Below the pieces are notes generated by a model that was given only the letters and a program-made list of their open reading frames with translations, was not told where the DNA came from and made no database searches. A stretch of DNA of 64,000 nt, taken from NCBI GenBank assembly GCA_034336665.1, contig CM067592.1, positions 50,299,783-50,363,782 of the forward strand, in the 5' to 3' direction. Positions 12,147 through 25,300 of the stretch are shown here, in pieces. This stretch comes from Luscinia megarhynchos. Lineage: Eukaryota; Chordata; Aves; Passeriformes; Turdidae. The position numbers and the translations under genes were made by a program. The number at the start of each line of letters is the position of its first letter. Position 1 is the stretch's first letter.

Positions 12147-15100
12147 CATGCCAGCCAAGAATTAGGCTAAGAATTCTTTGTGTATAAGAAAGAAGAGTTG
12201 TATGTGAGTAGTTCCACTGAAGTTAAATCAGTGTTAAGATGCTGATCTGCCAGATGTTGGTTCTTGTGTGTAAACACCCCAGGGAATCATTCTACCCTGC
12301 CCTTACCACAAAGCATGAGTGCAGTTCAAGAAAGGGGATATCATAATCACCAGCATATCTTCTGAGCTACAGTTCTCAGTTAGAGCAGAGTCTCCAGCAG
12401 CTGGGAGTACAGCAATACCAGAGAAGAGAAGTAATGATTTGCTGTGGGTTTTACTGTGTGATTTGCACAGTGTATTAGGAAAGGGCCTCTGTTCCATTTC
12501 CTCTCTGCAGCTCTCTTTTTATTCTCTACAGTCAACAAAATGCAATTATCTGCTAGGGCTTAGCTGTGAATGTGAGCAAAGTTTAAAACTGTGAAGAACA
12601 TCCCATGTTATTATTTTTTAATGCAGATTTTATGCAGGATCACTCCCATGCTTTTGGTTTTTTGCACAAAACAGCAGTAAGTTTTCTCTGCAACAGGGTC
12701 AGACTAAAAGCAACCCTGGAAGCTAAAATACTGTCTCAGAAAAAGTCACAGATACTGACCTACGTTTCCCAGAGGTAATTTCCTGGCATGCATAGTCTCT
12801 AAACAAGGCATCTTATAAGTCTCATATCAGAGCAAATAAATAGTGCTGTGCTGGGTGGCACTCATTTATGTGCCATTCTGCAGTCTGCTAGCACTGCCCA
12901 GATATCTACTGCCATGTCACAGGGTCATTATTTCTACCAGCACACTCTACTAAGCAGAAGACTGGGTGACAACTGGGTGATGCAGAGTAGGAAAGCATTT
13001 TGAGTTGCTTTTTTTTAATGATTTGATTGAGAAATCTGTGTTTCTTATGATTTAAATGTGGAAGTAGTACATGAATCTTTCTAGAAGAGGAATTGTTTAT
13101 CTTTTTTCTTGATGGAATATATACTGTCTAATATTAATTTCATTGCTAACTTACACTCCTGCAAAGTCTCTTCCATGTGTTGACTAATGGCTCTTGTGTT
13201 ATCACAGTAAGTAATTTATATATTTAAGTAACTTTATTTTCTGTTTATGCTTTTTGTGCTTAATTTCTTTTACTGAAATTAGAACACACCTTTCTTTTCT
13301 TGATCAGTGTTAAATTTCATTTGCAAAAAACCATAATGCTGTTCTGTTTGGATTTTAGTTTCCAACAGCGTGGGTGGAGGGGATTGCTGAATGTCATTTT
13401 AAATTAAACCATTTCCACAGGAATGTGAGCACTTGCATTTCAGCTTTTCTATTAACAGTTTTCTTTTCTTGCTTGCTTTTAATCTTTCTTTCCCATTTCA
13501 ATAAAACTCACTCAGAGATTTATAACTACCTGACAAAAATATTTAGTCTATATGTTACTCCTCTTCAAGAAAACTTTTTTTAAAATTTTTTTTTTCTCTG
13601 TAGGAGGGTTGCTTTGCTTCCAGTAAAATTCTGAATCTATGGTTTATAAGATGAATTTTGTAAGAGTTTAATAGACACAATCCACTCAGGTATAATGAAG
13701 CATTGAAAAAAAATGAGTCTGGCAACATATAATTATATTTTCTCATCCCTTCAGAAGGAATATTCCTGAGAATATGTTCTTAGGATTTTGATGGGTCAGG
13801 TTTTTTTAGTAGACTCCTAATTGTGTCTGATTCTTAGAATGACAAAGGAGCAGGGCACAGAATCCAACAACTCATTCAGTGTGTTTTGCTTTCAGCCCCT
13901 CCTCTGAGCGGAGGGAAGCCATGCCAAGGAGGATATTGATACTGGAGGAGCAACCTCAGTGGGAGAGCATGCTGTCACCAGCAAAGCTTTGCATTGTGAC
14001 CCTTTGTACGCATCACCCATTATGGTGCACACAATGCCCTGGTCCCACTCCTGCTCGATTGAAGACTTCCTCCCTGTCCTGAGGAGCACTTGTTTGGCTC
14101 CAGAAGGAGACCCCCAAAACGGGGTGCCACCAGACTCTCCACAAAGTCCACCCCAAGCACCTGCTCCATCTTGGCCACGAGCACACCCTAGAGCAGAGGG
14201 ACAGAGTGCCTGTGCAATGGAGATGATTCTTCCAGATTCATCCTTTTCCAAATGTAATTGCAGTCTTAACAGTTGATGACCAGACACTTTGATATTCACT
14301 TACAGAGTATATTCAGCATACTCCAAGTATTGAATCAACAAACTGTGCTGGCCATAGAGCAGACACAACACCAAGAACATGAATTAAAGCCAAACCTTTT
14401 ATGCACTGTCCCTTAGTAGCTGGAAAAAAAGTCACTTATGAATAAAATAATAGAAAAAGCATTTTGTCACTTGGATAGAAAATTCATCTGTGTGAGGCAG
14501 GGCATCAAGACTCCCATTTGCACTGAAAATCTTATCTCTGAGAGGAATGAAGTGCAACTCTTAATTATTGTATGAAAATAACATCCATCCCTCATGGGGT
14601 GAATGCAGAAAGAAAAAGAAGTGATAAAGACTTACTTAATGGGGTGATGAGTAGAAACAGAGGTGTCTGAGGGGTGAAAATGAATGTTGTGGGAGAAGCA
14701 GTAGTTTATGCATGCTGTTCTGCTGGTTTACACTCCCTTATCTGTAACAAGTGTAAGAAAAAATCAGCAAGTCTCACTTCATGGGATTATCCTGGGACTA
14801 AGAAAAGTCTGCTTGCATGAGAGAGTTCATAGGACAAGAAGATTGGAACAGCAGTCACATTTTGCAGCTGTAGAACCAAGGCAGGTTAGGAAATGGATTG
14901 GCTTCTGTATGTCCAGTCAGACAGAGTCAAAAAGAGGACTACAGCAGTAGTCCTGTCACTGAGATAGGAAGCAGTTTCACGACTTTCTGGTTTTAGACAG
15001 GTCTATGCTTCTGATACTGGAGCCAGAAGTGCAAAAGACTGGCAAAGATATGACTACTCTGGCTGCATGCAGGTCAGCTCTGGAGGGACTGGAAGATGGT

Positions 15101-15660
15101 TGGATTAACATAGCCCGAAGTGCTTTGCTAGATTTCTAGACTGGAATAGAGTATCATCCCAAACACAGGCTCCATGCAGGTGTGCCACCAGCAGTGCTCT
15201 GATGGTGCACAATTCATGCCAATTGCCTTGTGAGAAAAATGATCACATTTTCTACCTCTTCATAGAGAGCTTCCTCATCCCAAATAGTCTTAATAAAATT
15301 GACATTTCCTCCTTGTGAGAGACACTTTTCCTTAATATTTATAAACTCATGCCACGATTTTGATGCATGGTGATGAGTAAGAGGGGTGTTTTCGTACAAT
15401 CCAGGCCTTGGTCTGTGTCTAGAGCGAAAGAAATTGTAGGCAAACTAGTCAGCCAACATTTAATGTATGTACCATTCATAAATCTTTCCCAACTAAGCAT
15501 ATTTTTTCCCCAACACAGGTTAATTCAGTGAAACATTTTCCCATGTTGCTATAAGACCCATGTTACTATTGGCCCCAAAGGTTTGTAGGGATCCATCCGG
15601 ACCAGAAGATCCTTCACAGCTTCAGGGTTGACTGTGAGTTGATCATTTTAAGTCATGGTC
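12147..15660. other. Unique sequence; unresolved GC-richer block at 13879-14282
   Basis: Mostly AT-rich and featureless. The block at 13879-14282 is richer in G+C and follows a pyrimidine run ending TTTTGCTTTCAG, which looks like a 3' splice site. It is open in both directions (105 codons plus at 13959-14276, 135 codons minus at 13892-14299). I do not recognise either product, and a fused antisense open pair usually reflects base composition. An old pseudogene or exon cannot be excluded. Confidence 0.4.
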
Positions 15661-15850
15661 CTCCACCTCAGGGCACTGACACCCCCTTGGTCCATCATCT
15701 ATGTTGAACGCAAGGGAAAGAATGCATTAAACATCCCTGCCTCATCTCTGTCTCTGTTCACCACCCTCCAGGCTGCTTGTTCTCTCTGAAACCTTTGAAA
15801 TCTTCCTCGGTTTCTCCTGGCACTACAGCTCCTTGCCTCCCTGGCTGCCG
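15661..15850 (-). mobile_element. CR1-like LINE fragment, antisense
   Basis: CACCTCAGGGCACTGACACCC, then ATCTATGTTGAACGCAAGGG, AAGAATGCATTAAACATCCC and CTCATCTCTGTC, correspond to a block common in bird CR1 copies read in reverse. It is about 190 bp, degenerate and without a frame. It appears to derive from the same long CR1 form as the piece at 53490-54010, but from a more 5' part. Edges are approximate. Confidence 0.6.
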
Positions 15851-18540
15851 AGGGTTCCCAGGCTGTGATGAGGCTCAGGGCTGCCAAATGGGTTCCTGAA
15901 TTCTGGAAATGCCTGAAAAACCTGACCTTACCCCCTGGACTTTCTGTGAGTCATGGTCACTTGAGCATCCTCGACTGAGATGCAGTGCTGCCTATTTTTT
16001 GTTCATGTTGCTTTGCACCAGCCAGGTGGTGGACACAGATCATAGAAAGGGCAGAAATTATTTGGTCTGATAGCAAAACCTGAGAGGTCTAGTTTTTATT
16101 TTCTTTCTATGAGAACAGAATGTTTTTCAACTATCTGGCTTACTGCCAAAATTGATGACTGCAGCTGTGTTTTGAAGTCCAGGCTTACCTCTTTCTCCTA
16201 CTCAGTAAAAATCACACAGGGCATATCTGTGATAATTTACAGGGCCTCTGCTGTTCCCTGATTTTTGATGGGCTTACCAGCTGCTGCACTGCTTGCCTTC
16301 GCAGCTGGTATCCCAAATCTTCTTTCTGCAGATTTGTGTTTTGAGTGTTCCTCAGGAATTCTGAAAATTTGCCTTGTGCTTGACTCATGCAGTGATAGAC
16401 TGGCCACAGCAGCAGCCTCTAAACAACAACCTTGAGTGGTTCTCCCATTTCCTGTACCAGGCTGCCACTTCTCAGAATGGGCATTTCTATGGCATAGTTC
16501 TGAACACAAGTGCTCCAGCCCTTCCCACTAAAATATTAACCCCTTCAGCCTTGGTACACTGTGACACTTATGTTGGACGAGGTCAGGCTAACAGTTTCTT
16601 CGATTCATCATATTGGATTCCACAAAAGCAGGTGAAATGAGATTTCAGTGGAAGTCAAACCCCTGAATAAAAAACTGTGAACAAGAAAATTGAAGTACTT
16701 AAATTCAAACAGCTGAAAGAAGCTTGTTCTTTTTCACATATCTTAGGTGTCATGCCTAACCATCACTTTTCTTCCGAAAAGCGAATTCCTGTGTTGCTGT
16801 TCTTCTCTATCCCTAAGTGCCCAAGTCAGAGCCCTGGCTCCCTGGAAAACCCACATGGTCCCTAGTCTCACTGGGGTACCTAGGAAGCAGCCAAGCTGAG
16901 ACCTACCAATCAAGAGTTTAGGTACAAAATCCCTGTTTGTTATAGCACTAAAAATTTGCTGGGAATAACTTTGATAATTTTGTGACTTTGATAATTTATG
17001 AAAAATGAAACCACTTTATGTAAGTATAATGCCCCAAATGATTTTGTGCCAGTATTTTTGAAATTGCAATAACAATTCGTTTCTCCCTTACATAAATACC
17101 AAGAAGGTCTACACCATGGCTCCTTTACTACATTGATAAATGCAGAAAAAAAGTTCTTTCTCAAATTGGAACCATAATTGCTCTTCCAATTTTAACCCTA
17201 ACAAATACAGGAAAAACTTGAAATCAAATAAATGACTGTGATTTACTCAGCTGGTGATTCCAGCTGGTATTTCTTATCTTGAGCATGTGCCCACATATTC
17301 AGAGTGAACATTGATAGTTCCTGGTATACACCTGCTGGCTTGTTTTGCCAAATGCATCAATTTTTTGGCAGGCAAAATTTCAGTGAAAGAAGCTGCCTGG
17401 ACCTCTTTTCTTATTTTCTCATGATAACAGTGAAGCCCTTTTGAGCTTTTTCTAATAATGTCCCTGAAAGGAACAGAAAAATAATACTAAGAAGTAAATT
17501 TGTCTGGATTTTAAGACTCATCTTAGTTCCAAGTTTTTTACATATTTAGAATATAAAAAGACCTTAAAACCACCACTGGATGGAAAATATCTACCCTCAA
17601 AACATTGCATGCTTTAGAGGGAATTTTTTTTTGCTGGGCAGTGCAGTCAGATGTGCTAATTGTTAAACCATAAACCCTGTGTAAGTTAGCATCTTAGGGA
17701 TATTTTCATAAAGTGAAGATAGCATTTCAGTATTCCTAAACCAAGTGATTCAGTCTTGCAGTTGTATGGACTGTGAGTGTTTATTTAACTTTGGAAATAG
17801 TGTTTTTCTTTTAATGACATATCACTGTGGCAGCAAGTTACAAGTTTTGTTTCTGGCAGAAAGTATTGAGTGTCAAAACAATTTCGTGGTTGTTACCAAA
17901 CTGATGAAGCTAGGCAGTTGTGATAAAGCTATTAAGATCTCAGGTGGAGATAAAGCAGCAGAACAGACTTACAAGAGACTTGCTAAGAAGCCATTAAAAA
18001 TACATCAGAAAATATTTTTTATTAATTTCTTGTGTCTCATCTCTGGAATATTATGTATTTCAATTCTGCTAAGCAGACAGTTGAGAAATTCTCAAAGGGA
18101 ACAATTTTTCCATCAGAGAATAATTTTTTGTCAAATTTCAAATGTTTGCAGAGACATTTTTTTATTTCTGTGAAGAAGCCATAGGTGACACAGGGTTTTG
18201 AGTTTTGCCAGCAACGTTTTTTAACATCTCTGTATCCTACCTTCCTGCTGGAGATTAAATAACTCCCAGACTCTCCAGTTTCTTGTCTAAGTGAGAACTG
18301 GAGGTTTTCTGAGTTTTGAGGTTTCAATTAGGACTCTAGCTGCCAGTCATAAAAATGAGCTGGGAGCCAAGGCCTGTAATTTGCAGGTCCAGAGCTTGGG
18401 AACTACCACTTCTAGGGTTTCCAGACTCCAGCTCTTAATAAGGACCCAGTTTTCCCACACGCCACAAAGTTTAACTGGAATCCTGTAAAAATCCATATTT
18501 TGACACTTCCTAGAGATTGGGCATTTTTATTGTTGTTGTG

Positions 18541-18562
18541 TTTAGCTTTTTTTAAAGCTAAA
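18541..18562. repeat. 9-bp perfect inverted repeat, 4-base loop
   Basis: TTTAGCTTT, TTTT, AAAGCTAAA. It is AT-rich and could be chance. Confidence 0.8.
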
Positions 18563-19316
18563 ATTCATAACTTCAAAATTATAATGAATTTCAGAAATGC
18601 CTAAATCTTCAAAATTGAATTATGTTCTCACTTCTTTTAATCACTTTGCATGTTCTCCTCAAAGCTTTTAATTAGAATTCTACATGATTCTCCCTAAGGG
18701 CTTTCACTTCTTGTCACTGTGTCTAACTGTTGATGTTGTTTTCCAATTTGAATATTTTTGAATATTTGGTATTTTTAAGTGTTTACATCCTTTTTTTTTT
18801 TTTTTTAGTTGTTTTTTTGCCCTGATGAGGCTCAGCTCTTAATTCCCACATGAAAACCAACTGGCTACTGAGGCTCAAGGAGAGACATGTTGATCTTGTA
18901 TCTGCCTTTCATTCATCTTCTTCCTAGACTCTTTATAATTGGCCAGGCTTGTACTAGAAGAGCCTCCCTTTACTTTCTACACCCTTTTGCACCAGACTCC
19001 CAGAGCCATCTGCAGTCCTTGTAAGCTACACTGAGTTTCCATCACTGGCCTTTGTTTAATCAGTTGTATTTGTTGTATATGAGTATGAAAGCCTGTACCT
19101 TTAGTTCTGCTCGAGCTGCAGCAGATAGTGTCCCTGCTCAGACACCATCAGCCAAGTGCACTTCCAGCCAAACTCACATGCACACAGCAGATCATTGCAC
19201 TCAAAAACGTGGTTCTTTCCCTTGCGTAATTATCAAAAATTTAGGAGTCTGTGGAGTGAATTTTTTACTGAAAAATCCATAGCACAGTATTTGGGCTTTA
19301 TCCTCAATATTATTTG

Positions 19317-19364
19317 CTATTATTATTACTATTATTATTATTTGCTAATATTATATTACTATTT
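19317..19364. repeat. ATT-rich microsatellite, interrupted
   Basis: Runs of ATT separated by ACT and TGCT; low complexity. Confidence 0.85.
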
Positions 19365-22300
19365 AAACCATGCAACCCTGACTACACCCAGCAATGCAAA
19401 GAAAGCTTTCATTTGCACTCTCATTTGCCCAGTTCTGACTTGTTTCACTTTCCTCTATCCTGTCCTCTTCTCCCCTTTTATCTATTCTCTCCACACATCT
19501 TTCTTCCACACAGCTCCCCCTCTGCTAACTGATCACATGGATTTGGCTCATTTAGGAACAGAATAAAACCCACTAAATCCAACCTACACCCCCCACCCCA
19601 ATCCCCACTGAGCCTGATGTCCCTACCAGCTGAATTCTATCATCAGCCTCCTTTGTAGCAATTTGTAGCTGCACAAAAGAGCTTCCTAGCTTTACAGACC
19701 TATTCAATAAAAAAATTCCATGCTTATCTACCTATTTCCTTTTTTTCATGTCTTTTTTTCTATTTCATGTCTTCAGGTTTCTCTTTTATTATTTAATTTT
19801 TAATATTTAATTATGGGCTATTAATACCTCACACCTCATAATTAGAAGCAAGGCAAAAATAGAAACTCTTTAAAACAAGCAATCTTCCTAATTATTTCTG
19901 TCCTGAAAACAGTTACTGAACTTTCCAAATCTTATTTTCATGTCATATTCCAGTTTAACTTTTTGGGATTAGAAAGGGCTAAAATATAGCAGCCTTGGGA
20001 TAGGCAGGACTCTGAAATATCATTTTACTGAGGACACTGACAGGTGCAGGAAGAGGGTGACCTGGTTTATGCTAGAAAAATGGTGGCAGGGTATATAGTA
20101 ACATGGTATTTATCAGAACAGTGTCCTCTGGTTTGGCAGTCTGATATTCACTTGCCCTATGGATTGCACAGTTAGAGTAAATTGCACGTCTAACCAGCAA
20201 GAATTTAAGGCATGGAGTACCAAAACTAATCCAGATGCCAAGTAGCTCTTGGGTTGTTTTACCAGGATCTCTTTGTCAGGAAGCAATGAACTGTTTGCTG
20301 GTACCCAGTTTTTATAGCTGTGAAGTGTGGTCGTGTTTGTTAACTCTTGACAAAATGGAAAGACAGAAAGAAAAGTGAAACATCTCATATGAGTGTTTTG
20401 AGATCCCACATGTGCAGGGCCATGGGGTTTGTTTTCAAGATGAAAGTGTTTGACAGGATATTGTGCTGTTGGTTGACTGTGTTCTAGGTGTGCTGATCAA
20501 TCACAGTGGCTTTGGCTTCAAAGCTTGCAAAGAGTTTAGAGGTTTTCAAATTTTTTGTATTATAACTTGTTGATAGAAAGAAATACATATCTGTTAGTGT
20601 TATTATTCAGATTGTTCCCACCACTGAAAAGGCATAGAGTGGTAATTCTTTCCTGTGGAGCAAATTTAATTATTGAGTTACTTTGGATTTGAATATAAGC
20701 TAAAATAATAATATTAATAAATAAAACAGGCAAAATAAAATCACCACACTGGCATATGTTACATATTTGCAGGACAGAAAAGCTGTTTAAATTCCTGTTT
20801 ATACTGGTCACATAGGTTTGGGTTTTTTTTAAACAGCTCACGAATCCATTACCAAGAAGTTCCACTAATGATATTGACATATGTATTCCAAATGGATTCC
20901 TTCTGAGCAATTAACCCACAACCAATAAATGGGAACTGTTTGCATTTGATTGAAAGACAAAAGTCTCTTCTAAAACTAAAGGGTGAGTTATTCTGAAGCT
21001 GAAGAAACACCTCTAAGGATGAAGAGGAACCATACAGAATTAAAACTGCCTCAAATCTCAATGAAAGCCTGTACAGGTTACAGATTGTGTTCACCAGTAA
21101 CACTATTCTTCAATGCAATCCCATTTTCTGAGAATTACAGACAAAAGAGACCATTCTCTGCAAGCTTCCTTTTCACTTTTCCATGACTTTTAGCCAGATC
21201 GCGTCTGCTGCTGTTATCTGACTTTCTGTAGAAATCTTTTTGGAGACACTAGAGGATGGAACCTTAGCTGAGGATACCCAGACTATTTCATAAGGGAGCC
21301 TGTGTCCAAATCACCGTTCCTCTCACTCCAGATTCTTGCTCCAAGAGATCTAATTTTAAAAAAGAAGAATTATTACCTTCTAGTGAGAAAGGTTCATATG
21401 TCCTCAAACTTTGGAGTCCAAAAGGTAAATTGAAGAGATAACTTAATTTGGAGTCCAGTCCTTGACTTGAGGTAACAAAATAATCAGGCAACATCTTGTT
21501 TTAGTGCAGATAATAATACATTACTACAAGTGTGTGTATTCATTTGTTGTTATCAAGAAATAATGTTTCCAGAGAAAAGATAGGCTACTAGTACTGTTCT
21601 CACAAACATGTGGGCTTTTTGCCATAAATATCTTTTTGAATGTGAAGCATGTAGCTATGCACTCATCAATAACTGCCAATGGATAAAATGGACTGTAGCA
21701 AGTACAGAATATTCTACCTATTTTAGTAGCTTGAATATTTCTAGATGTTGCTTTGAGAAAATATGACAGTCCCTACATGTTTTTTTGTTTAAACTTAATG
21801 AAAATGAATCTCAACAAAACCAAAGGTGTCCACTTACTTGCCTTACCTAAGTTCTCCTTCTGGGTCATAGATATCAACTGAACTATAATTCTATCTTTGC
21901 CTTTATTAGTGCTATTATTATTACTGCTATTTTTACTACTAGTGTTATTAATTTTCTCTTTGTGTTCAGGTTCCAGCTTCTTTTCCCTTGGCTTCAGATT
22001 ATTACTGGAGGAAGATGAAAACATAAGTGACTGTATGATCTAAATCTTCAGTATGAGCTTTTCACTTACATTCCACTGGAAAAGAGGATGCATTGAACAC
22101 CATTAAAATTTTGCCTTGTGGAAGAGGGTGCTCATGGTCTCTCAGAAGAAAGTCTTGGAAGCTTATTACTGGCCATCTGTGAAGTCTCATGGAGAAGTAG
22201 AAGGAGAATCTTACCTATCCAGTTGCTGCATAGACATGGCCCTGCCCTTAATGCAATATGGTTGCTACTGGCATCTCCACCCCACATCATGGACCCTGGT

Positions 22301-24499
22301 CGCTGGGTTTATGAAGACAGAGTAGATGTGTTACTCTGGTTGAACACCAGGAGAAGAAGTATGAAAGTTTATGATACCAAAGAAGGAAAAAAGTGTTTTC
22401 AACTCATCTTTCTGCAGCCACTCTTTACTGGTAAGTCCAGATCTTTGGTTTTGCTATACAGGGGGACTCTGGAGAGACTGAGGTGGGCATCACAATTACT
22501 TTTCAAAACAGTAGCATTGCTTGCTGATTATCCCAAGCAACCTACTTCAGCCCTAGTTCCTCTATTTTTTTGTGCCCTATTTCTTGTATCTTTGAACTGA
22601 CTTTCCTTAAAACTGTATCTCCAACCTTGAGCACTCCTATTAATTTCTTCTGTTTCTTTTACTTCCTCAACTATGGGCTATCTTTGGTTAGTTTTCTCAC
22701 CCCTTAAATATTAGATCCCCCAACTTTCTAGAGCACTGTGTCATAGCAAAACAAGAGGGAGCAAACATCACTATCTTAGAAAGATGTTCTGTTTCTGAGT
22801 AATCTACCTACTACTGCTGTGCCACCTGTCGATAAAACTTAAGGAATGGAAGGCTGAGTGGCTTTATCTGTAGGATTTGCAGAAGAATTATTGTGAATAA
22901 TTGATTAAAGTATTTTGTGTTGACTGACTGTACTCAAAATTATTTGAAATCCAATACCATTGTAAACTCTTTAATTGGCAAAACGTCTGTTTTGGTTTCT
23001 TTTAAACGGCTGTTTCAAAGATTTGTTCAATGTTTTTCTGGATATCCTGTTATAAAAAGTAAACAATTGACTCATTTAATGTTCAGTTTCTTTATGGCTT
23101 CTATTATAAATTAATCCATATTTTTCTCCTAAAGGAAGAATCTCTGAGTGGGTGCACAATAAAGGAAATAAAGCAAATAATTCAGAATTATGTGATGGAA
23201 TGAGGTTATTCGAGAATTAATCAAATAATCCGTTCTGATTATTGTTACAGTGACTCCTTCTTAGTCACTAAGTTTTTTGAGTTTTTTTTGTTTTTTCCTC
23301 AGTTCACGTCCAGACTTTCTTTTCCTAGTAACACTCCATCCTTCCGAAGGATCCTCATCATGTTTATTATCACTGACCAATTCTAACCCTGGAATTACTT
23401 CAAGCAATTTCAGTGTTGATTGTCCTTTTAAACCTTCTAATAATTGACTTCACATTTACATTCTTACAGATGACAGTCATGCTGCTCGTTTGTATCTCTC
23501 CTTTTGCTCATCTGTGTCTTTTGTTCCCTTGTCATTCTTTCTCCCTTGCGTTGTGATATTAAAGTTTGTGACTGATTAACGTTTGCATTAAGTCAGTGCT
23601 TTTATGCCATTCCTAAAGATTTCCCATAAAATATCAGGAAAAGGTGAACTTGAATAAAAATCATAAAGCTCCTGGGTACAAAAAGAAATGTAATTGCATA
23701 TATAAATCTGTGAGCAACTGATATTTGCATGTTTAAAGTTATCCATGTGCTACTGATATGGGTCATGGGAAAGAAGAATATGCTTGTGATTTTAGCTGTT
23801 TCATTTAGGAGGCTTCATTATCAGTTTATGAATAGAAACCATGAATCATCTTCCATGATGTTTAGAATTCTTTTCATTTGCATTCTCCAAATGTTTCTGA
23901 AAGCAAATTTTTGTTCAGAAGAATGGTCAATGCTAAGTAAAATATCAGAGATAAGGGTGTAAATTCATGTTTGCATGAGTATTGGCACTGGAAGCATTTA
24001 CATGGCCATCTGGGCAACTCTGTCAGTTTGGGAGCCATTCAAAAATTAGCATGTGACTTGGAAATCATAAGTGGAATGCAAAAACAGAGTAGCACAGTGG
24101 TGTTAGTTTCAGCACCATTCAAGAGCAACCTATGGAATGAAATTTCACTAACTACTACTTTTCCTCGCTCAATTCAGTCAAGTTTTGTCAAGTTGGAAAA
24201 AAAATGGGGTTAGAAATAATGGAAATATTTTTAGAATTCCCTACTGAAGCACATAGGGTGTGAATACACGTGCAAAAAACTTGCCAGTATTCAAAAGTTG
24301 TTCCGTTTTCCACAAAACCATTCATCACTTAATTTTAAATAACATAAATCATAACATAAATCAGTCAAATTTCTATTTTTTAACCTAGATATAATGAAAA
24401 ATCTCAAAATTAAGGTTATGGGATTCGGTTATTTTGTTTTGTGCTTTTCTTACAGCATGCTAGCTGCAGAAAAAAAAAAAGCTGTAGCAAACAGCTGAT

Positions 24500-24850
24500 G
24501 TGGACAGAGTATGAGTGTATGCAAACCTAATCTTTAGAGAGCTCTTCTTAAGAAACTGCTTTGTACATGTCAGTAGTCAAAATGAACTCTGCCATTCGGC
24601 TTTATTACAACTGTTACTTTATTTAATGTGGTTGGCACGAACACGAGTAACATCCAGAGCTACTGGATCCCAGGCTCTAGTTGATTGTTGCTAGCAAGTT
24701 GTCCCACGGCACTCTGGCAGAAATTGAGCACCTTCTACGGGCAGAAAAGGCAGTATTTGAAAACATAATTGTTTGAACGTCAAGCTATGATAAAATGATT
24801 CTTAATTGGAAGCTCGTGTCAACCCATTACTAACAGCAGAAGAAACTTTC
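24500..24850. other. Candidate conserved non-coding element (by appearance)
   Basis: A stretch of mixed composition with several retained CpGs (GGCACGAACACGAGTAAC, GTCCCACGGCACTCTGG, TCTACGGGCAG, TTGAACGTCAAG) in otherwise CpG-poor DNA. There is no repeat signature and no open frame. Retained CpGs and lack of low-complexity drift are what one sees in constrained non-coding DNA, but conservation itself cannot be judged from one sequence. Confidence 0.25.
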
Positions 24851-24854
24851 ACCG

Positions 24855-24891
24855 AGAAGAGGAAGGAAGAAAGGAAGGAAAGAAGGAAGAA
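24855..24891. repeat. GAAG/GGAA microsatellite
   Basis: Short imperfect purine run of GGAA and GAAA units. Confidence 0.85.
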
Positions 24892-25232
24892 TTGAAGAAC
24901 ACGACACATTCATATATTTTTTCATGAAAATTTGTTACTACTGCCGACTATTTTTCAGAGATTAATATATATCTTTCTATATTCTACCTTTCTTGTGTAT
25001 TTAAAAACATTTTTAATGGAGGAATATGCTGGAAAAATCCCAAGAATAAAGACTAGTGTCTCCATTTAAACTCATCTTTTTGCATGAGTAGAAATGATGT
25101 TATATTTTTCACCACAGCCAGCCCTTTGAGTAAGACATAGGAGATATATGATGTTTGGCTTCAACTAGAATAATGACTTTTTCTTAACACCTTTCCCATC
25201 TGGCACTTTGTCCTTCTCAGAGCGATGTAAAT

Positions 25233-25300
25233 ACAAAAAAAAACCAACAAAAACCAACCAATCAAACAAACAAAACAAACAACAACAACAAAAAACCCCT
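25233..25300. repeat. A/C-rich low-complexity tract
   Basis: AAACCAACAAAAACC passes into CAAACAAACAAAAC and AACAACAAC units. It belongs to the same compositional class as 12055-12146 and 57791-57988. Confidence 0.85.

Larger units (their letters stand above)
15851..24499. other. Unique AT-rich DNA, no gene seen
   Basis: No recognised repeat family. It contains a hairpin TTTAGCTTT/AAAGCTAAA at 18541-18562, a T16 run at 18791-18806, an ATT-rich microsatellite at 19317-19364, a second ATT/ACT-rich stretch near 21902-21955, and a short direct repeat CTTTGATAATTT near 16969-16997. The longest frames (142 codons at 17745-18173, 160 codons at 22118-22600, both plus) have no recognisable domain and no supporting splice context. 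Confidence 0.55.

Noticed and set aside
17745..18173. 142-codon plus-strand frame
   Set aside because: AT-driven Phe/Ile/Leu-rich text without recognisable family; partly overlapped by an antisense frame.
22118..22600. 160-codon plus-strand frame
   Set aside because: No domain, no splice context, a competing frame at 22116; consistent with chance in this length of DNA.
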